In this document: positions 28,182 to 36,179 of the stretch, piece by piece | Position numbering within the stretch: position 1 is the stretch's first letter | Layout: the number at the start of each line of letters is the position of its first letter | Assembly (NCBI RefSeq): GCF_000428905.1 | Contig: NZ_KE386814.1 | Span: forward strand, 1 to 64,000 | Reading direction: 5' to 3' | DNA from: Brumicola pallidula DSM 14239 = ACAM 615 | GTDB lineage: Bacteria; Pseudomonadota; Gammaproteobacteria; Enterobacterales; Alteromonadaceae | DNA length: 64,000 nucleotides | Program-made: the position numbers and the translations under genes | Notes under the pieces: model-generated | What the model was told of the DNA's origin: nothing | The model's database searches: none | What the model saw: the letters and a program-made list of their open reading frames with translations, nothing else

Positions 28182-28712
28182 ATGGAACACGAAGAACTAT
28201 TTTTTTTGCTGAAGAAAGTTGCTGCAGGCAACCAGCCCGCTTTTAACCAACTATACAGTATTACCAGTGGGCAACTTTTCGCTGTTGCACTTAAAATGTT
28301 AAAAAATAGAGATAGCGCCGAAGAAGCTTTGCAAGAGGCCTACGTTAGTATTTGGTATAAAGCTGATTACTATAAAGAAGGTCAGGGTACAGTACTAACT
28401 TGGATGGTGAGCATCATTCGTTACCGTGCTTTAGATATGTTGCGAAGCCAAAAGGTTAAAAAAGAAGACGATTTATCCGAGGACATATTGAGCGAGTTAG
28501 ACGCAACAGAAACGACTGAATCTGGATATGATATTAAAATTGAAGGTTGTATGAAAGAACTTGACCAACAGCAAAGGCAGGCAATTCATCTGGCCTATTT
28601 CAATGGCTTATCGCATTCCGAAGTGGTGGAACACTTGGATCATCCTTTAGGCACTATCAAAAGTTGGATTAGACGTGGATTAACCAGTTTACAGAGGTGT
28701 TTAGGTATATGA
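28182..28712 (+). CDS. ECF RNA polymerase sigma factor (SigK-like)
   Basis: A 176-residue sigma-70 family factor of the extracytoplasmic-function type. Region 2 (about 20-90, with RDSAEEALQEAYVSIW) recognises the -10 and region 4 (about 115-172, with GLSHSEVVEHLDHPLGTIKSWIRRG) the -35. The stop codon overlaps the ATG of the anti-sigma gene (ATGA), so the two are made in a fixed ratio. A matching promoter precedes it. Its predicted targets are its own operon and the DUF4331 operon downstream. Confidence 0.92.
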   Translation: MEHEELFFLLKKVAAGNQPAFNQLYSITSGQLFAVALKMLKNRDSAEEALQEAYVSIWYKADYYKEGQGTVLTWMVSIIRYRALDMLRSQKVKKEDDLSEDILSELDATETTESGYDIKIEGCMKELDQQQRQAIHLAYFNGLSHSEVVEHLDHPLGTIKSWIRRGLTSLQRCLGI

Positions 28713-29452
28713 ATTACGACAACCCACAATTAATATCTGCGTTGGCAGCCGAATATGTGCTTGGCACATTGAGGGGCAAAGCCAGAGAAAGATTTGAAGC
28801 GTTAAAATTTGAAAATGAAAATGTAGTCAAAGAAATTAAGTATTGGGAATCACATTTAAATGAAATGGCTTTGCATCTTCAGCCAATTGAGCCAAGAGAG
28901 TATGTCTTACAAAATATACGACAACGATTAGGGTTTGTTGGCGCCGAAACTAGTGGTAGTGATGTCCCCGTGAATACAGGCAGTGTCAGACAATTTAAGC
29001 AACATAAATCGACTCAAAAAGATAAACATATTGTCTGGAAATGGTGGTCTGGGCTGGCCACAGCAGCGGCACTAATTCTTGCAGTTTTGGTCTCAAAAAA
29101 TATCAAGGTTGATACTACGCAGCAAGTTCAGAGCCTTGCAGTAATAAGCAATGAAGACGCGCAAATATTGTGGTCTATCGATGTTTTGGCCAACGATATA
29201 AGAGTCAAAGTGACTTCTTTTGTACCAAACCTGCCAAATAATGATTATCAACTTTGGATAGTTCCTGCTTCAGGTGCCGCTCCTATTTCAATTGGTGTAA
29301 TGCAGCAATCCGGTGAGTTCTATTTATCGAAGCCGGTTGAGTTTGATAATATTGATATTGCGGCACTAGCGGTAAGTAAAGAACCAAAAGGAGGTTCACC
29401 TAATGGAGCCCCGACAGATGTTCTTTATGCTGTTGAACTTGCGTTAATGTAA
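28709..29452 (+). CDS. RskA-type membrane anti-sigma factor
   Basis: A 247-residue single-pass protein: cytoplasmic sigma-binding domain (about 1-90, LISALAAEYVLGTL), membrane helix near 115-133, and a periplasmic RskA domain ending with the family's EPKGGSPNGAP motif. It lacks the HxxxCxxC zinc motif of ZAS anti-sigmas. It should hold the sigma factor inactive until a periplasmic signal triggers proteolysis. The ATG at 28709 overlaps the sigma stop; a GTG at 28697 is possible. Confidence 0.88.
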   Translation: MNYDNPQLISALAAEYVLGTLRGKARERFEALKFENENVVKEIKYWESHLNEMALHLQPIEPREYVLQNIRQRLGFVGAETSGSDVPVNTGSVRQFKQHKSTQKDKHIVWKWWSGLATAAALILAVLVSKNIKVDTTQQVQSLAVISNEDAQILWSIDVLANDIRVKVTSFVPNLPNNDYQLWIVPASGAAPISIGVMQQSGEFYLSKPVEFDNIDIAALAVSKEPKGGSPNGAPTDVLYAVELALM

Positions 29453-29467
29453 GTAAAGATACACGCA

Positions 29468-29492
29468 TGGAGCAGCATTTATTGCTGCTCCA
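29468..29492. terminator. Hairpin after the anti-sigma gene
   Basis: A perfect 9-bp stem (TGGAGCAGC / GCTGCTCCA) with a seven-base loop, 15 bp behind the stop. There is no T run, so it may only partly end transcription or protect the message. The DUF4331 operon has its own promoter downstream. Confidence 0.5.
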
Positions 29493-29553
29493 ACCATCCC
29501 AAGAGTCGATTTCAATCCCCCTTTAAAAATTGTTTAATAAAAAAAATTCTTTT

Positions 29554-29583
29554 GCATCCAATACAGACCCTCATGCGTTTGGT
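29554..29583 (+). promoter_or_regulatory. ECF-type promoter of the DUF4331 operon
   Basis: GCATCCA (29554-29560), 15 bases, CGTTTGGT (29576-29583), identical in words and spacing to the promoter at 28127-28156. The flanking TTTT before the -35 is also shared. It places the four genes from 29623 to 34059 under the ECF factor. Confidence 0.8.
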
Positions 29584-29622
29584 TTCCTGAATACCTAATT
29601 CATACCAATAAAGGAAATTATA

Positions 29623-31236
29623 ATGATAAACACACGAAATACTAAAATAGCACTTGCTATAACTGCAGTGCTAACAGCTGGTGCAGCAAACGCATCAAGT
29701 CACCGTGAAGCGCCAAACATTACTAAAACACCAACAGTAGATTCAACAGATTTCTATATGTTTAATAGTTATGAAGAAGGTCGTGGCGATTTTGTCACCA
29801 TAATTGCTAACTATATTCCTCTTCAAGATGCATACGGAGGTCCAAATTATTTTGCAATGGATCAAGATGCTACATATAGCATTCACATTGATAATGATGG
29901 CGATGCAAATGAGGACCTTACTTTTGCTTTTAATTTTACTAAGTCTAGTCCTGGTATTGCATTAGATATAGGCGCTGAAGGCGATAAGAAGTCCATCGCT
30001 GTACCTTTAGTGAATGTTGGCGGAATTTCTGCAGGTAACGACGGCGCAGCAAATTTCTCTGAAACTTACGAGGTGTCTTTGATTGAAGGCTCAATGAGAA
30101 ACGGAACAAGAACGGCAATAACCAGAACAAGTGGTGCAAGTGTTGCAAGTGTTCAAAGTGATTATGGCAGCCAATCTACATTTGAAAAGCCATTAGATTA
30201 TATCGGTAATAAAACATTTACAGATGAGGCCGGTTATTCTGCCTACGCAGGCGCTTACATCTATAACATGCAAATACCAGGTTGCTCTACTGAAGCAAAA
30301 GTTTTTGTCGGCCAACGTAAAGACGCATTCGTGGTTAACTTAGGAGAAACCTTTGATTTAGTAAACTACGTTCCTGTTGAAGGCGATAGTGTCCGAGGAA
30401 ATGGGGATGGTAATGGTTTTCCAGATGGTATTACTCAAGATTCGACTAACGATGACTTGATAGATAAAAATGTGACAAGTATCGCAATTGAAATACCTAA
30501 AAGCTGTATAACTGGGGAAGGAAACGGCGTTGTCGGTGGTTGGACTACGGCAAGTTTACCGCAAGTAAGGATTCTTAATCCAAACGCTACTTTCGATAAG
30601 CCGGCAAAGAGTGGTGGTGCACTAACACAAGTATCTAGACTGGGTTCACCATTAGTTAACGAACTAGTTATTGGTTTAAAAGATAAAGATGCATTCTCTT
30701 CATCACATCCAAAAGATGATGGTCAATTTGCTGATTATGTAACTAACCCTTCTTTACCTGAGTTGTTGAATATTTTGTTCTTAGACGCGGTCAATGCGCG
30801 CACTGGCGCTGGATTTGAAACACTTGCTCCAACTAACTTCCCTAGAGTCGATTTGGTAACTGCATTCTTAACTGGTTTTCCTGGTGTGAATCAAATGTCT
30901 ACGGTTACGGCATCTGAAATGCTACGTTTGAATACCGGTATTGCTGCGAGACCAGCTACTGAGCAGAGCCCATTTGGCATCGCTGGCAATGATCTTGCTG
31001 GTTTCCCAAATGGTCGTCGTCCGGGTGATGATGTAGTGGATATCGCATTACGCGTAGTTATGGGCGCACTGTGCTACCCAATTCCTATCAATGGCGAACC
31101 ACAAAACTTAGGTCTTTGTGAAGAGAGTGACGCGAGTGTTGGAAATCAAGCCTTTACTGACGGAGCGCCAAGCGACGCTAGTATGATGATGACAGCTTTC
31201 CCGTACTTAGCTACTCCAATTGCCGGTTCTAAGTAA
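29623..31236 (+). CDS. Secreted DUF4331 protein
   Basis: A 537-residue exported protein. The signal peptide ends at A24 (motif ANA), so the mature chain would begin Ser-Ser-His in the conserved SSHREAP box of the family. The remaining sequence carries the DUF4331 hallmarks (DSTDFYMF near 40, HIDNDGD, NPSLPELLN, RRPGDDVVDIALR). Function is not established. An N-terminal X-X-His is a classical copper/nickel-binding arrangement, so metal binding is a reasonable guess. AAGGAA precedes the ATG, and the ECF promoter lies 40 bp upstream. Confidence 0.9.
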   Translation: MINTRNTKIALAITAVLTAGAANASSHREAPNITKTPTVDSTDFYMFNSYEEGRGDFVTIIANYIPLQDAYGGPNYFAMDQDATYSIHIDNDGDANEDLTFAFNFTKSSPGIALDIGAEGDKKSIAVPLVNVGGISAGNDGAANFSETYEVSLIEGSMRNGTRTAITRTSGASVASVQSDYGSQSTFEKPLDYIGNKTFTDEAGYSAYAGAYIYNMQIPGCSTEAKVFVGQRKDAFVVNLGETFDLVNYVPVEGDSVRGNGDGNGFPDGITQDSTNDDLIDKNVTSIAIEIPKSCITGEGNGVVGGWTTASLPQVRILNPNATFDKPAKSGGALTQVSRLGSPLVNELVIGLKDKDAFSSSHPKDDGQFADYVTNPSLPELLNILFLDAVNARTGAGFETLAPTNFPRVDLVTAFLTGFPGVNQMSTVTASEMLRLNTGIAARPATEQSPFGIAGNDLAGFPNGRRPGDDVVDIALRVVMGALCYPIPINGEPQNLGLCEESDASVGNQAFTDGAPSDASMMMTAFPYLATPIAGSK

Positions 31237-31256
31237 TAACAGTTAAGGAGACAATT

Positions 31257-31793
31257 ATGAAAATTAAAAAGTCTGTAATCAAAGTGGCGATAGCGATGGC
31301 TGGTGTTATAAGTTTATCTGGCTGCTTCGATAGTGATAATGATAAAGCGGCAACTGACGTTGCAGTAGCTCCCGCCCCAGTTAACGAAGCCCCTATCGCA
31401 ACGTCTGTCGAGTTAACTACGCAAACTGAAGTTGCTATCACGGACCAGTTATCGGGCTCAGATCCTGAAGGGCAAGCACTTACCTTTGAGCTCTCTTCAG
31501 AGCCTCAGTCTGGCAGTTTGACGATTGATGAGGATGGTATGTTCACGTACCAGCCATTCAATGAAGTGACGGGATCTGATGCGTTTACATACGTAGTGAC
31601 CGATGTTGGTGGCTTAGAGGCATCTGCAACAGTTAACATCACTATCGAAGTGTTGCAGTTATCATTCTTTAACTATAGTCGTCAGGCATTTACTGCACCA
31701 CAGAGTGATAAACCATTGTCGCTAAATGGCAGAGAGCTGGCTCAAGATTCAAATGATCAAAGTGATTATCAGGATTTGTTAGACGGTAACTAA
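31257..31793 (+). CDS. Cadherin-like lipoprotein
   Basis: A 178-residue lipoprotein with a lipobox LSGC (cysteine about 23) and a serine/aspartate tail at +2, then one bacterial cadherin/Ig-like domain (about 45-130; DPEGQALTFEL, GSDAFTYVVTD). The last 45 residues are unrelated and hydrophilic. It follows DUF4331 by 20 bp with a strong AAGGAG. It may present the DUF4331 protein at the membrane, but no direct evidence is visible. Confidence 0.8.
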   Translation: MKIKKSVIKVAIAMAGVISLSGCFDSDNDKAATDVAVAPAPVNEAPIATSVELTTQTEVAITDQLSGSDPEGQALTFELSSEPQSGSLTIDEDGMFTYQPFNEVTGSDAFTYVVTDVGGLEASATVNITIEVLQLSFFNYSRQAFTAPQSDKPLSLNGRELAQDSNDQSDYQDLLDGN

Positions 31794-31876
31794 ATGGATT
31801 TTGCCAAGGATGGCATTTCTAATTCTATTGATCCCACTATTTATTTCTAAATTTATTACTAGGAGTACCCCTTCTC

Positions 31877-32953
31877 GTGAAACGCATGATTTTACTTTTG
31901 TTACTCCTTCTCGTCTGTTCTAACAGAGCCTTCTCATCAGAGCCTTTCGTGCCTCATTCATCTGAATTTGTGGTGGCTAAATGGCCAGTACAAACATCAG
32001 GTTTAAATGTAAGTAATCAAATACAAAATCTACTCAATAACGCTTCTTATCCTGGCAATAGCGCAAATTATTCAATTGCCGCAAGCCTACTTAAACAATC
32101 CTCCACTGAAGATCTCTTAGTGCTGGACCGATTATACTATGAGGCCGTCATAAATCAGCATTATCATCGATTTGAAGAGAGTAAAGAACTGCTCCTTACT
32201 TTTTTGAAAACACAAGCTAAGAATCCTAATGCGTTGTTATTACTGTCCAATATGTATTCTGTTTTAGGAGAGCATCAACTCGCTGAAAAGATGTGTATTC
32301 GTCTCATCTCAATCGCTCCGCAAGCTTTCGTCGCTACTTGTGTACTCAATGTAAGAGCCCAAGAGGGTTATTTAAAATCAAGTCTGGAACAACTATCTAC
32401 ATTTTTGAAAAACAATGATTTAAGCGCTGAAAGTAATGAAGGCCTAGCCATATGGTCAGCAGAGACTCTCGCTAGCCTTGCCAGAGCGAATGGCGAACTT
32501 AAGCGCGCACAGCAAATACTCGCACCTTATATCGACAAAAAAGTGCCGGTCAGTTTTTGGGTCCTTTGGTCTGATATTCAACTCGAATTAGAGGATCCAG
32601 AGCGGGTAATGAATCGTCTTAAAAGTCTTGTTAAAAGTTCACAGAATCAGGACGATGCTCTTATTTTAAGACTTGCTTTAGCAGAACAGCGATTAGTTCC
32701 GCTAAGAAGTGTGTGGCTAGAAAAGGTGCGTGCAAGAATTGATTTGAGAGAATCTAGAAATGACACAGAACATGCTTTCGACATTGCCCTTTATTACTAC
32801 TTTATTGAACGTAAATATGAAAAAGCACACTCTTGGGCTCTGATTAATTGGGATCAAGCGAAATTATTAGACGATAAGAATTTATTAAAAATGACTCAAG
32901 ATGCTTTGCAAATACCTCCTGCAGATAAACAGTTCATGGGCGACGATAAATGA
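31877..32953 (+). CDS. Periplasmic TPR protein of the DUF4331 operon
   Basis: A 358-residue exported protein: signal peptide (1-20) and TPR-like repeats in the middle (for example ALLLLSNMYSVLGEHQLAEKM near 115). The start is a GTG at 31877 with AGGAG 11 bases upstream. Its TGA stop overlaps the ATG of the HupE/UreJ-like gene (ATGA), so the two are translationally coupled and probably interact. I know of no function for it. Confidence 0.8.
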   Translation: MKRMILLLLLLLVCSNRAFSSEPFVPHSSEFVVAKWPVQTSGLNVSNQIQNLLNNASYPGNSANYSIAASLLKQSSTEDLLVLDRLYYEAVINQHYHRFEESKELLLTFLKTQAKNPNALLLLSNMYSVLGEHQLAEKMCIRLISIAPQAFVATCVLNVRAQEGYLKSSLEQLSTFLKNNDLSAESNEGLAIWSAETLASLARANGELKRAQQILAPYIDKKVPVSFWVLWSDIQLELEDPERVMNRLKSLVKSSQNQDDALILRLALAEQRLVPLRSVWLEKVRARIDLRESRNDTEHAFDIALYYYFIERKYEKAHSWALINWDQAKLLDDKNLLKMTQDALQIPPADKQFMGDDK

Positions 32954-34059
32954 TTATTCGTACTATTTTTTTTATATTCTCTTTGTTGTTCGTGAATAAT
33001 TTAGTCGCGCATGAACTAAGCACAACTTTTATCGCGGCTAAACTTAGCGAAGATGGAAGTTTAAACGGGCAGGTAAAACTTGATGTTTTAGACTTAAAAG
33101 AAGTGCTTACACTTGATATCGACGCCAACGGTGAATTAACTTGGGGGGAACTTGAAGTGAGTAAAGCCATCATCCAGACCTATATTTCTAATGGTTTACG
33201 TTTTTTCGCTGGCACCGATCAATGTATGCTCAACTTGAATAGCCCGCTTGAGCTACAAGAGCTGAATGGTGTTACTTATCTAGTTGTACCTTTTTCTTCA
33301 CAATGTCCAAAAATGAGTAAGTTAAGTTTTGTGTATTCACTACTTTTTGATGCAGCTGCTAATCACAAAGCTATTTTCAGTTTGCTTGTCGACTCACAGC
33401 AACATGTTTTTATAGTAGACGATAAGAACAGTCGAAATTCGATAGATATTAGTTTAAATGAGAACTCATCATGGGCTACATTTGGGGCGTTTATTTACCA
33501 AGGTATATTTCATATTCTTATTGGTCTTGATCACATCCTATTTTTATTCACCCTATTATTAACTTTATGTCTCTATCGTCACCTAAATGAGTGGAAGAAC
33601 ATAGAGTCTAAAAAAATCATTATTAGAAAAATACTGGTGATTATTACTGCATTTACCATTGCACATTCAATCACCTTATCAGGCACGGCACTTGGTCTTA
33701 TTCCAGTTATGGGGTCTTGGATTGAAGTCGCTATAGCTGCGTCAATATTATTTAACGTTATCAATAATTTATTCCCGATGATTAAAAACTTGGGCTTCAT
33801 TACGTTCATTTTTGGTCTAATCCACGGTATGGGTTTTGCGGGGGCATTGTCCGAGTTTGGTTTTACCAAAGAGCATCAATTATTAAGTGTACTAGGTTTT
33901 AATTTAGGTGTGGAAATAGGGCAGTTGGGTCTTTTAATCATTTTCTTGCCTATTTTGTTATGGTTAAGAAAAAGCAATTATTACAAATGGTATGGTATGC
34001 AATTGCTGTCCCTTTTGGTCGGAGGACTCGCTATATACTGGATACTGGAACGGTGGTAG
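32950..34059 (+). CDS. HupE/UreJ-like membrane protein with periplasmic N-terminal domain
   Basis: A 369-residue protein: signal peptide of about 20 residues ending LVA, with the mature chain then starting His-Glu-Leu; a periplasmic domain to about 175; and a HupE/UreJ_2 membrane domain with IFHILIGLDHILFLF, HSITLSG and GLIHGMGFAGAL. Related HupE/UreJ proteins are nickel or cobalt permeases, and the histidines in the membrane domain fit metal transport. It is the last gene of the ECF-controlled operon. Confidence 0.88.
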   Translation: MIIRTIFFIFSLLFVNNLVAHELSTTFIAAKLSEDGSLNGQVKLDVLDLKEVLTLDIDANGELTWGELEVSKAIIQTYISNGLRFFAGTDQCMLNLNSPLELQELNGVTYLVVPFSSQCPKMSKLSFVYSLLFDAAANHKAIFSLLVDSQQHVFIVDDKNSRNSIDISLNENSSWATFGAFIYQGIFHILIGLDHILFLFTLLLTLCLYRHLNEWKNIESKKIIIRKILVIITAFTIAHSITLSGTALGLIPVMGSWIEVAIAASILFNVINNLFPMIKNLGFITFIFGLIHGMGFAGALSEFGFTKEHQLLSVLGFNLGVEIGQLGLLIIFLPILLWLRKSNYYKWYGMQLLSLLVGGLAIYWILERW

Positions 34060-34389
34060 AAGTCTCCACTTCGTGAATGTCAAAACTCTCAAAATTGCGT
34101 TTCGATAGTTAACGTAGTCAGCATGTTGGCAATTTTTTGTTTTTGAATAGACATTTCAATCGATAATTAATAAAGGAAAGCGGCGTCATAAAAAAATTAA
34201 ACGCAATCTTTACAATGGTTTGTTCAGTATTTTGGGTGGTAAATTAAACTTGTCAAACTAAATCCATTTTTGGCCTTCATTTTGTGTGCAATTATTGCAG
34301 AGCATTGATATCCTATTATCGACTAATAATAGTAATCAACTTGTGTTACCGAATAAGTAGTTGGTGATGATAAGTGAAGAAGAAGAAGT
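34060..34389. other. Intergenic region, no gene seen
   Basis: This 330-bp AT-rich spacer separates the HupE/UreJ-like gene from the next forward gene. I found no terminator with a T run, no operator and no frame with a ribosome binding site. Confidence 0.5.
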
Positions 34390-35304
34390 GTGCTAAAAAA
34401 AATAACCATAGTCATGCTATTGGTTTGCGTTAGTTTACTTGTGGATGCAACTCAGCTATTGACTAAAGATAGCCAAACTAAAATCAACTCGGTGGCAGCG
34501 AAATCAGCGAAAGTGAAATTAGTGAGTTCTCAACAAGCCAAACAATATTCAAGCTATAAGCAAAAAAAGGCTCAGATTGCCATCATTATTGACGATATCG
34601 GAAACAAACGGGCCGATGCCGATGCTTTTTCTCTCCCTGAAAAAGTCACCTTTTCGATATTACCGCACGCACCTTTTTCGACGCAATTTTCAAGCTATTC
34701 CTATCATCAAGGGAGAGAAGTTATGCTGCATATGCCGATGGAGTCATTGCATGGCGACGCACTCGGCGATGGTGCTTTACTCGCTAGTATGTATCCTGAA
34801 GAAGTCGAAAATAACTTATTGTCAGCCTTAGAGTCAGTACCTCATGCCATCGGCGTGAATAATCATATGGGCAGTAAATTAACGCAAATTACCTTGCAGA
34901 TGAATGCAGTTATGGATGTTCTTTATAAACATAACTTATACTTCATTGATAGCCGAACGACCAAGTTTACTAAAGCACATATAATCGCTCAGCAGCATGG
35001 TGTGGCTAGTGCTCAGCGACATGTATTCCTTGACCACCATGCAAATGAAGCATTCCTTGAAAAGCAATTTGACCAGCTTATTCGAAAAGCCAGACGCGAT
35101 GGGTCGGTGATTGGTATAGCCCATCCATATAAAGTCAGTATCTTATTTTTACAACGAAAGTTGGCTCATTTACCTGATGATATTGAGCTCATTACGGTGA
35201 GTGAATATCTGTCCAAAGGTAGCCGCGAGAGTATCGATAGCTTTGAACAGCCAAGACTCGCAAAAGAAACAATGTTACCGACAACTGACATTGCACCAGA
35301 ATAA
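34390..35304 (+). CDS. Divergent polysaccharide deacetylase (YibQ-like)
   Basis: A 304-residue secreted protein with a signal peptide (about 1-21) and a NodB-like barrel of the DUF610/YibQ group: IAIIIDDIG (about 60-68), HMPME, NNHMGS and DSRTT are the family blocks. The metal-binding Asp-Asp and histidines are present. Its natural substrate is not established. The start is a GTG at 34390 behind a purine-rich GAAGAAGAAG. Confidence 0.88.
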   Translation: MLKKITIVMLLVCVSLLVDATQLLTKDSQTKINSVAAKSAKVKLVSSQQAKQYSSYKQKKAQIAIIIDDIGNKRADADAFSLPEKVTFSILPHAPFSTQFSSYSYHQGREVMLHMPMESLHGDALGDGALLASMYPEEVENNLLSALESVPHAIGVNNHMGSKLTQITLQMNAVMDVLYKHNLYFIDSRTTKFTKAHIIAQQHGVASAQRHVFLDHHANEAFLEKQFDQLIRKARRDGSVIGIAHPYKVSILFLQRKLAHLPDDIELITVSEYLSKGSRESIDSFEQPRLAKETMLPTTDIAPE

Positions 35305-35362
35305 GCTCCTAGGGTAAATACACTCGTATCGTTTTAATACTTTTACACTTCTCAAATTAGAT

Positions 35363-35375
35363 GTTATATTATAAC
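35363..35375. promoter_or_regulatory. Zur-like operator
   Basis: A perfect 13-bp palindrome GTTATATTATAAC within ATGTTATATTATAACGAT. It matches the core of the gammaproteobacterial zinc-uptake-regulator box (ATGTTATAnTATAACAT). It lies 49 bp before the MerC-domain gene, a good place for repression. Below it, GGCACGTGCC (35384-35393) is a second perfect palindrome. Confidence 0.7.
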
Positions 35376-35423
35376 GATGCATAGGCACGTGCCGACAAGT
35401 TCCGGCTTTTTTGAGAAGAGTAA

Positions 35424-35909
35424 ATGAACAGCAAAGTAGCTGACCTTAAACCAGAAGTACTAGAAGCAGAAATTGGAGCACTTATATCCGTGCAACCTGC
35501 TGTCGCGGCTAAAACGCAAAATGTAGTTTTAGATCGCATGGGCATTTGGACGTCTAGCATTTGTGCCGTACATTGTTTACTTTTACCAATTTTGCTGCCC
35601 CTTGCGCCCTTAGTTGCCAGCAGTGTTTTTGCTGAAGTATGGTTTGAGCGTATGATACTAACATTCTCAATTTTGGTCGGCTTTGCCGCCTTGTTTGTCG
35701 GTTTTCACAAATATCATCGTCAACTTTATCCTTTATATTCACTTGCACTTGGGGGGTTAATATACTGGAATAAGGATATATTTGGTCACGAATATGAACC
35801 CTTTACTATTGCGATTGGTGCTTTCCTCATTGTTGCCGCTCACGTGACTAACATGCGTTTGTGTAGTAGTTGCAAAACTTGTGAAGATGAATGTGGGTCA
35901 GCAAACTAG
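35424..35909 (+). CDS. MerC-domain membrane protein
   Basis: A 161-residue inner-membrane protein with four hydrophobic segments. The MerC metal-binding pair is in SSICAVHCLLLP (CAVHC, about 48-52), and a cysteine cluster CSSCKTCEDEC forms the C-terminus. MerC proteins carry mercuric or other soft metal ions across the membrane. The Zur-like operator upstream points to zinc-related use here rather than mercury resistance; no other mer gene is near. Confidence 0.85.
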   Translation: MNSKVADLKPEVLEAEIGALISVQPAVAAKTQNVVLDRMGIWTSSICAVHCLLLPILLPLAPLVASSVFAEVWFERMILTFSILVGFAALFVGFHKYHRQLYPLYSLALGGLIYWNKDIFGHEYEPFTIAIGAFLIVAAHVTNMRLCSSCKTCEDECGSAN

Positions 35910-36052
35910 TACATAGTATCTACCCTGATGACTCACTAAGCCCTTCTAAACTTAAAAAGTTTGCGAACAATGCGATGCATAGTGCTAAACACGACGCCTT
36001 GCAGATTAAATTCTACCACGACTTAAAAGAAACTTTCCACGCTGAGCTTTGA
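35891..36052 (+). CDS. Small hypothetical ORF overlapping the end of the MerC gene
   Basis: A 53-residue frame from an ATG that overlaps the last 19 bases of the MerC gene in another frame. The sequence is protein-like (MWVSKLVHSIYPDDSLSPSK, then a lysine- and histidine-rich helix ending LKETFHAEL) and has four histidines in its second half. The overlap suggests translational coupling and, if real, regulation by the same Zur-like operator. No family was recognised. Confidence 0.45.
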   Translation: MWVSKLVHSIYPDDSLSPSKLKKFANNAMHSAKHDALQIKFYHDLKETFHAEL

Positions 36053-36179
36053 TACCAGTACATTAATAACTACCACTATTTGTAAAATGTATTTTTTTGG
36101 ATATAGCGCTGATTTTTTTGGCTTTTAAGAATGCTTGATTTACTATCACCCGCAGGATCATAAAACAAATTAAGAAAAC

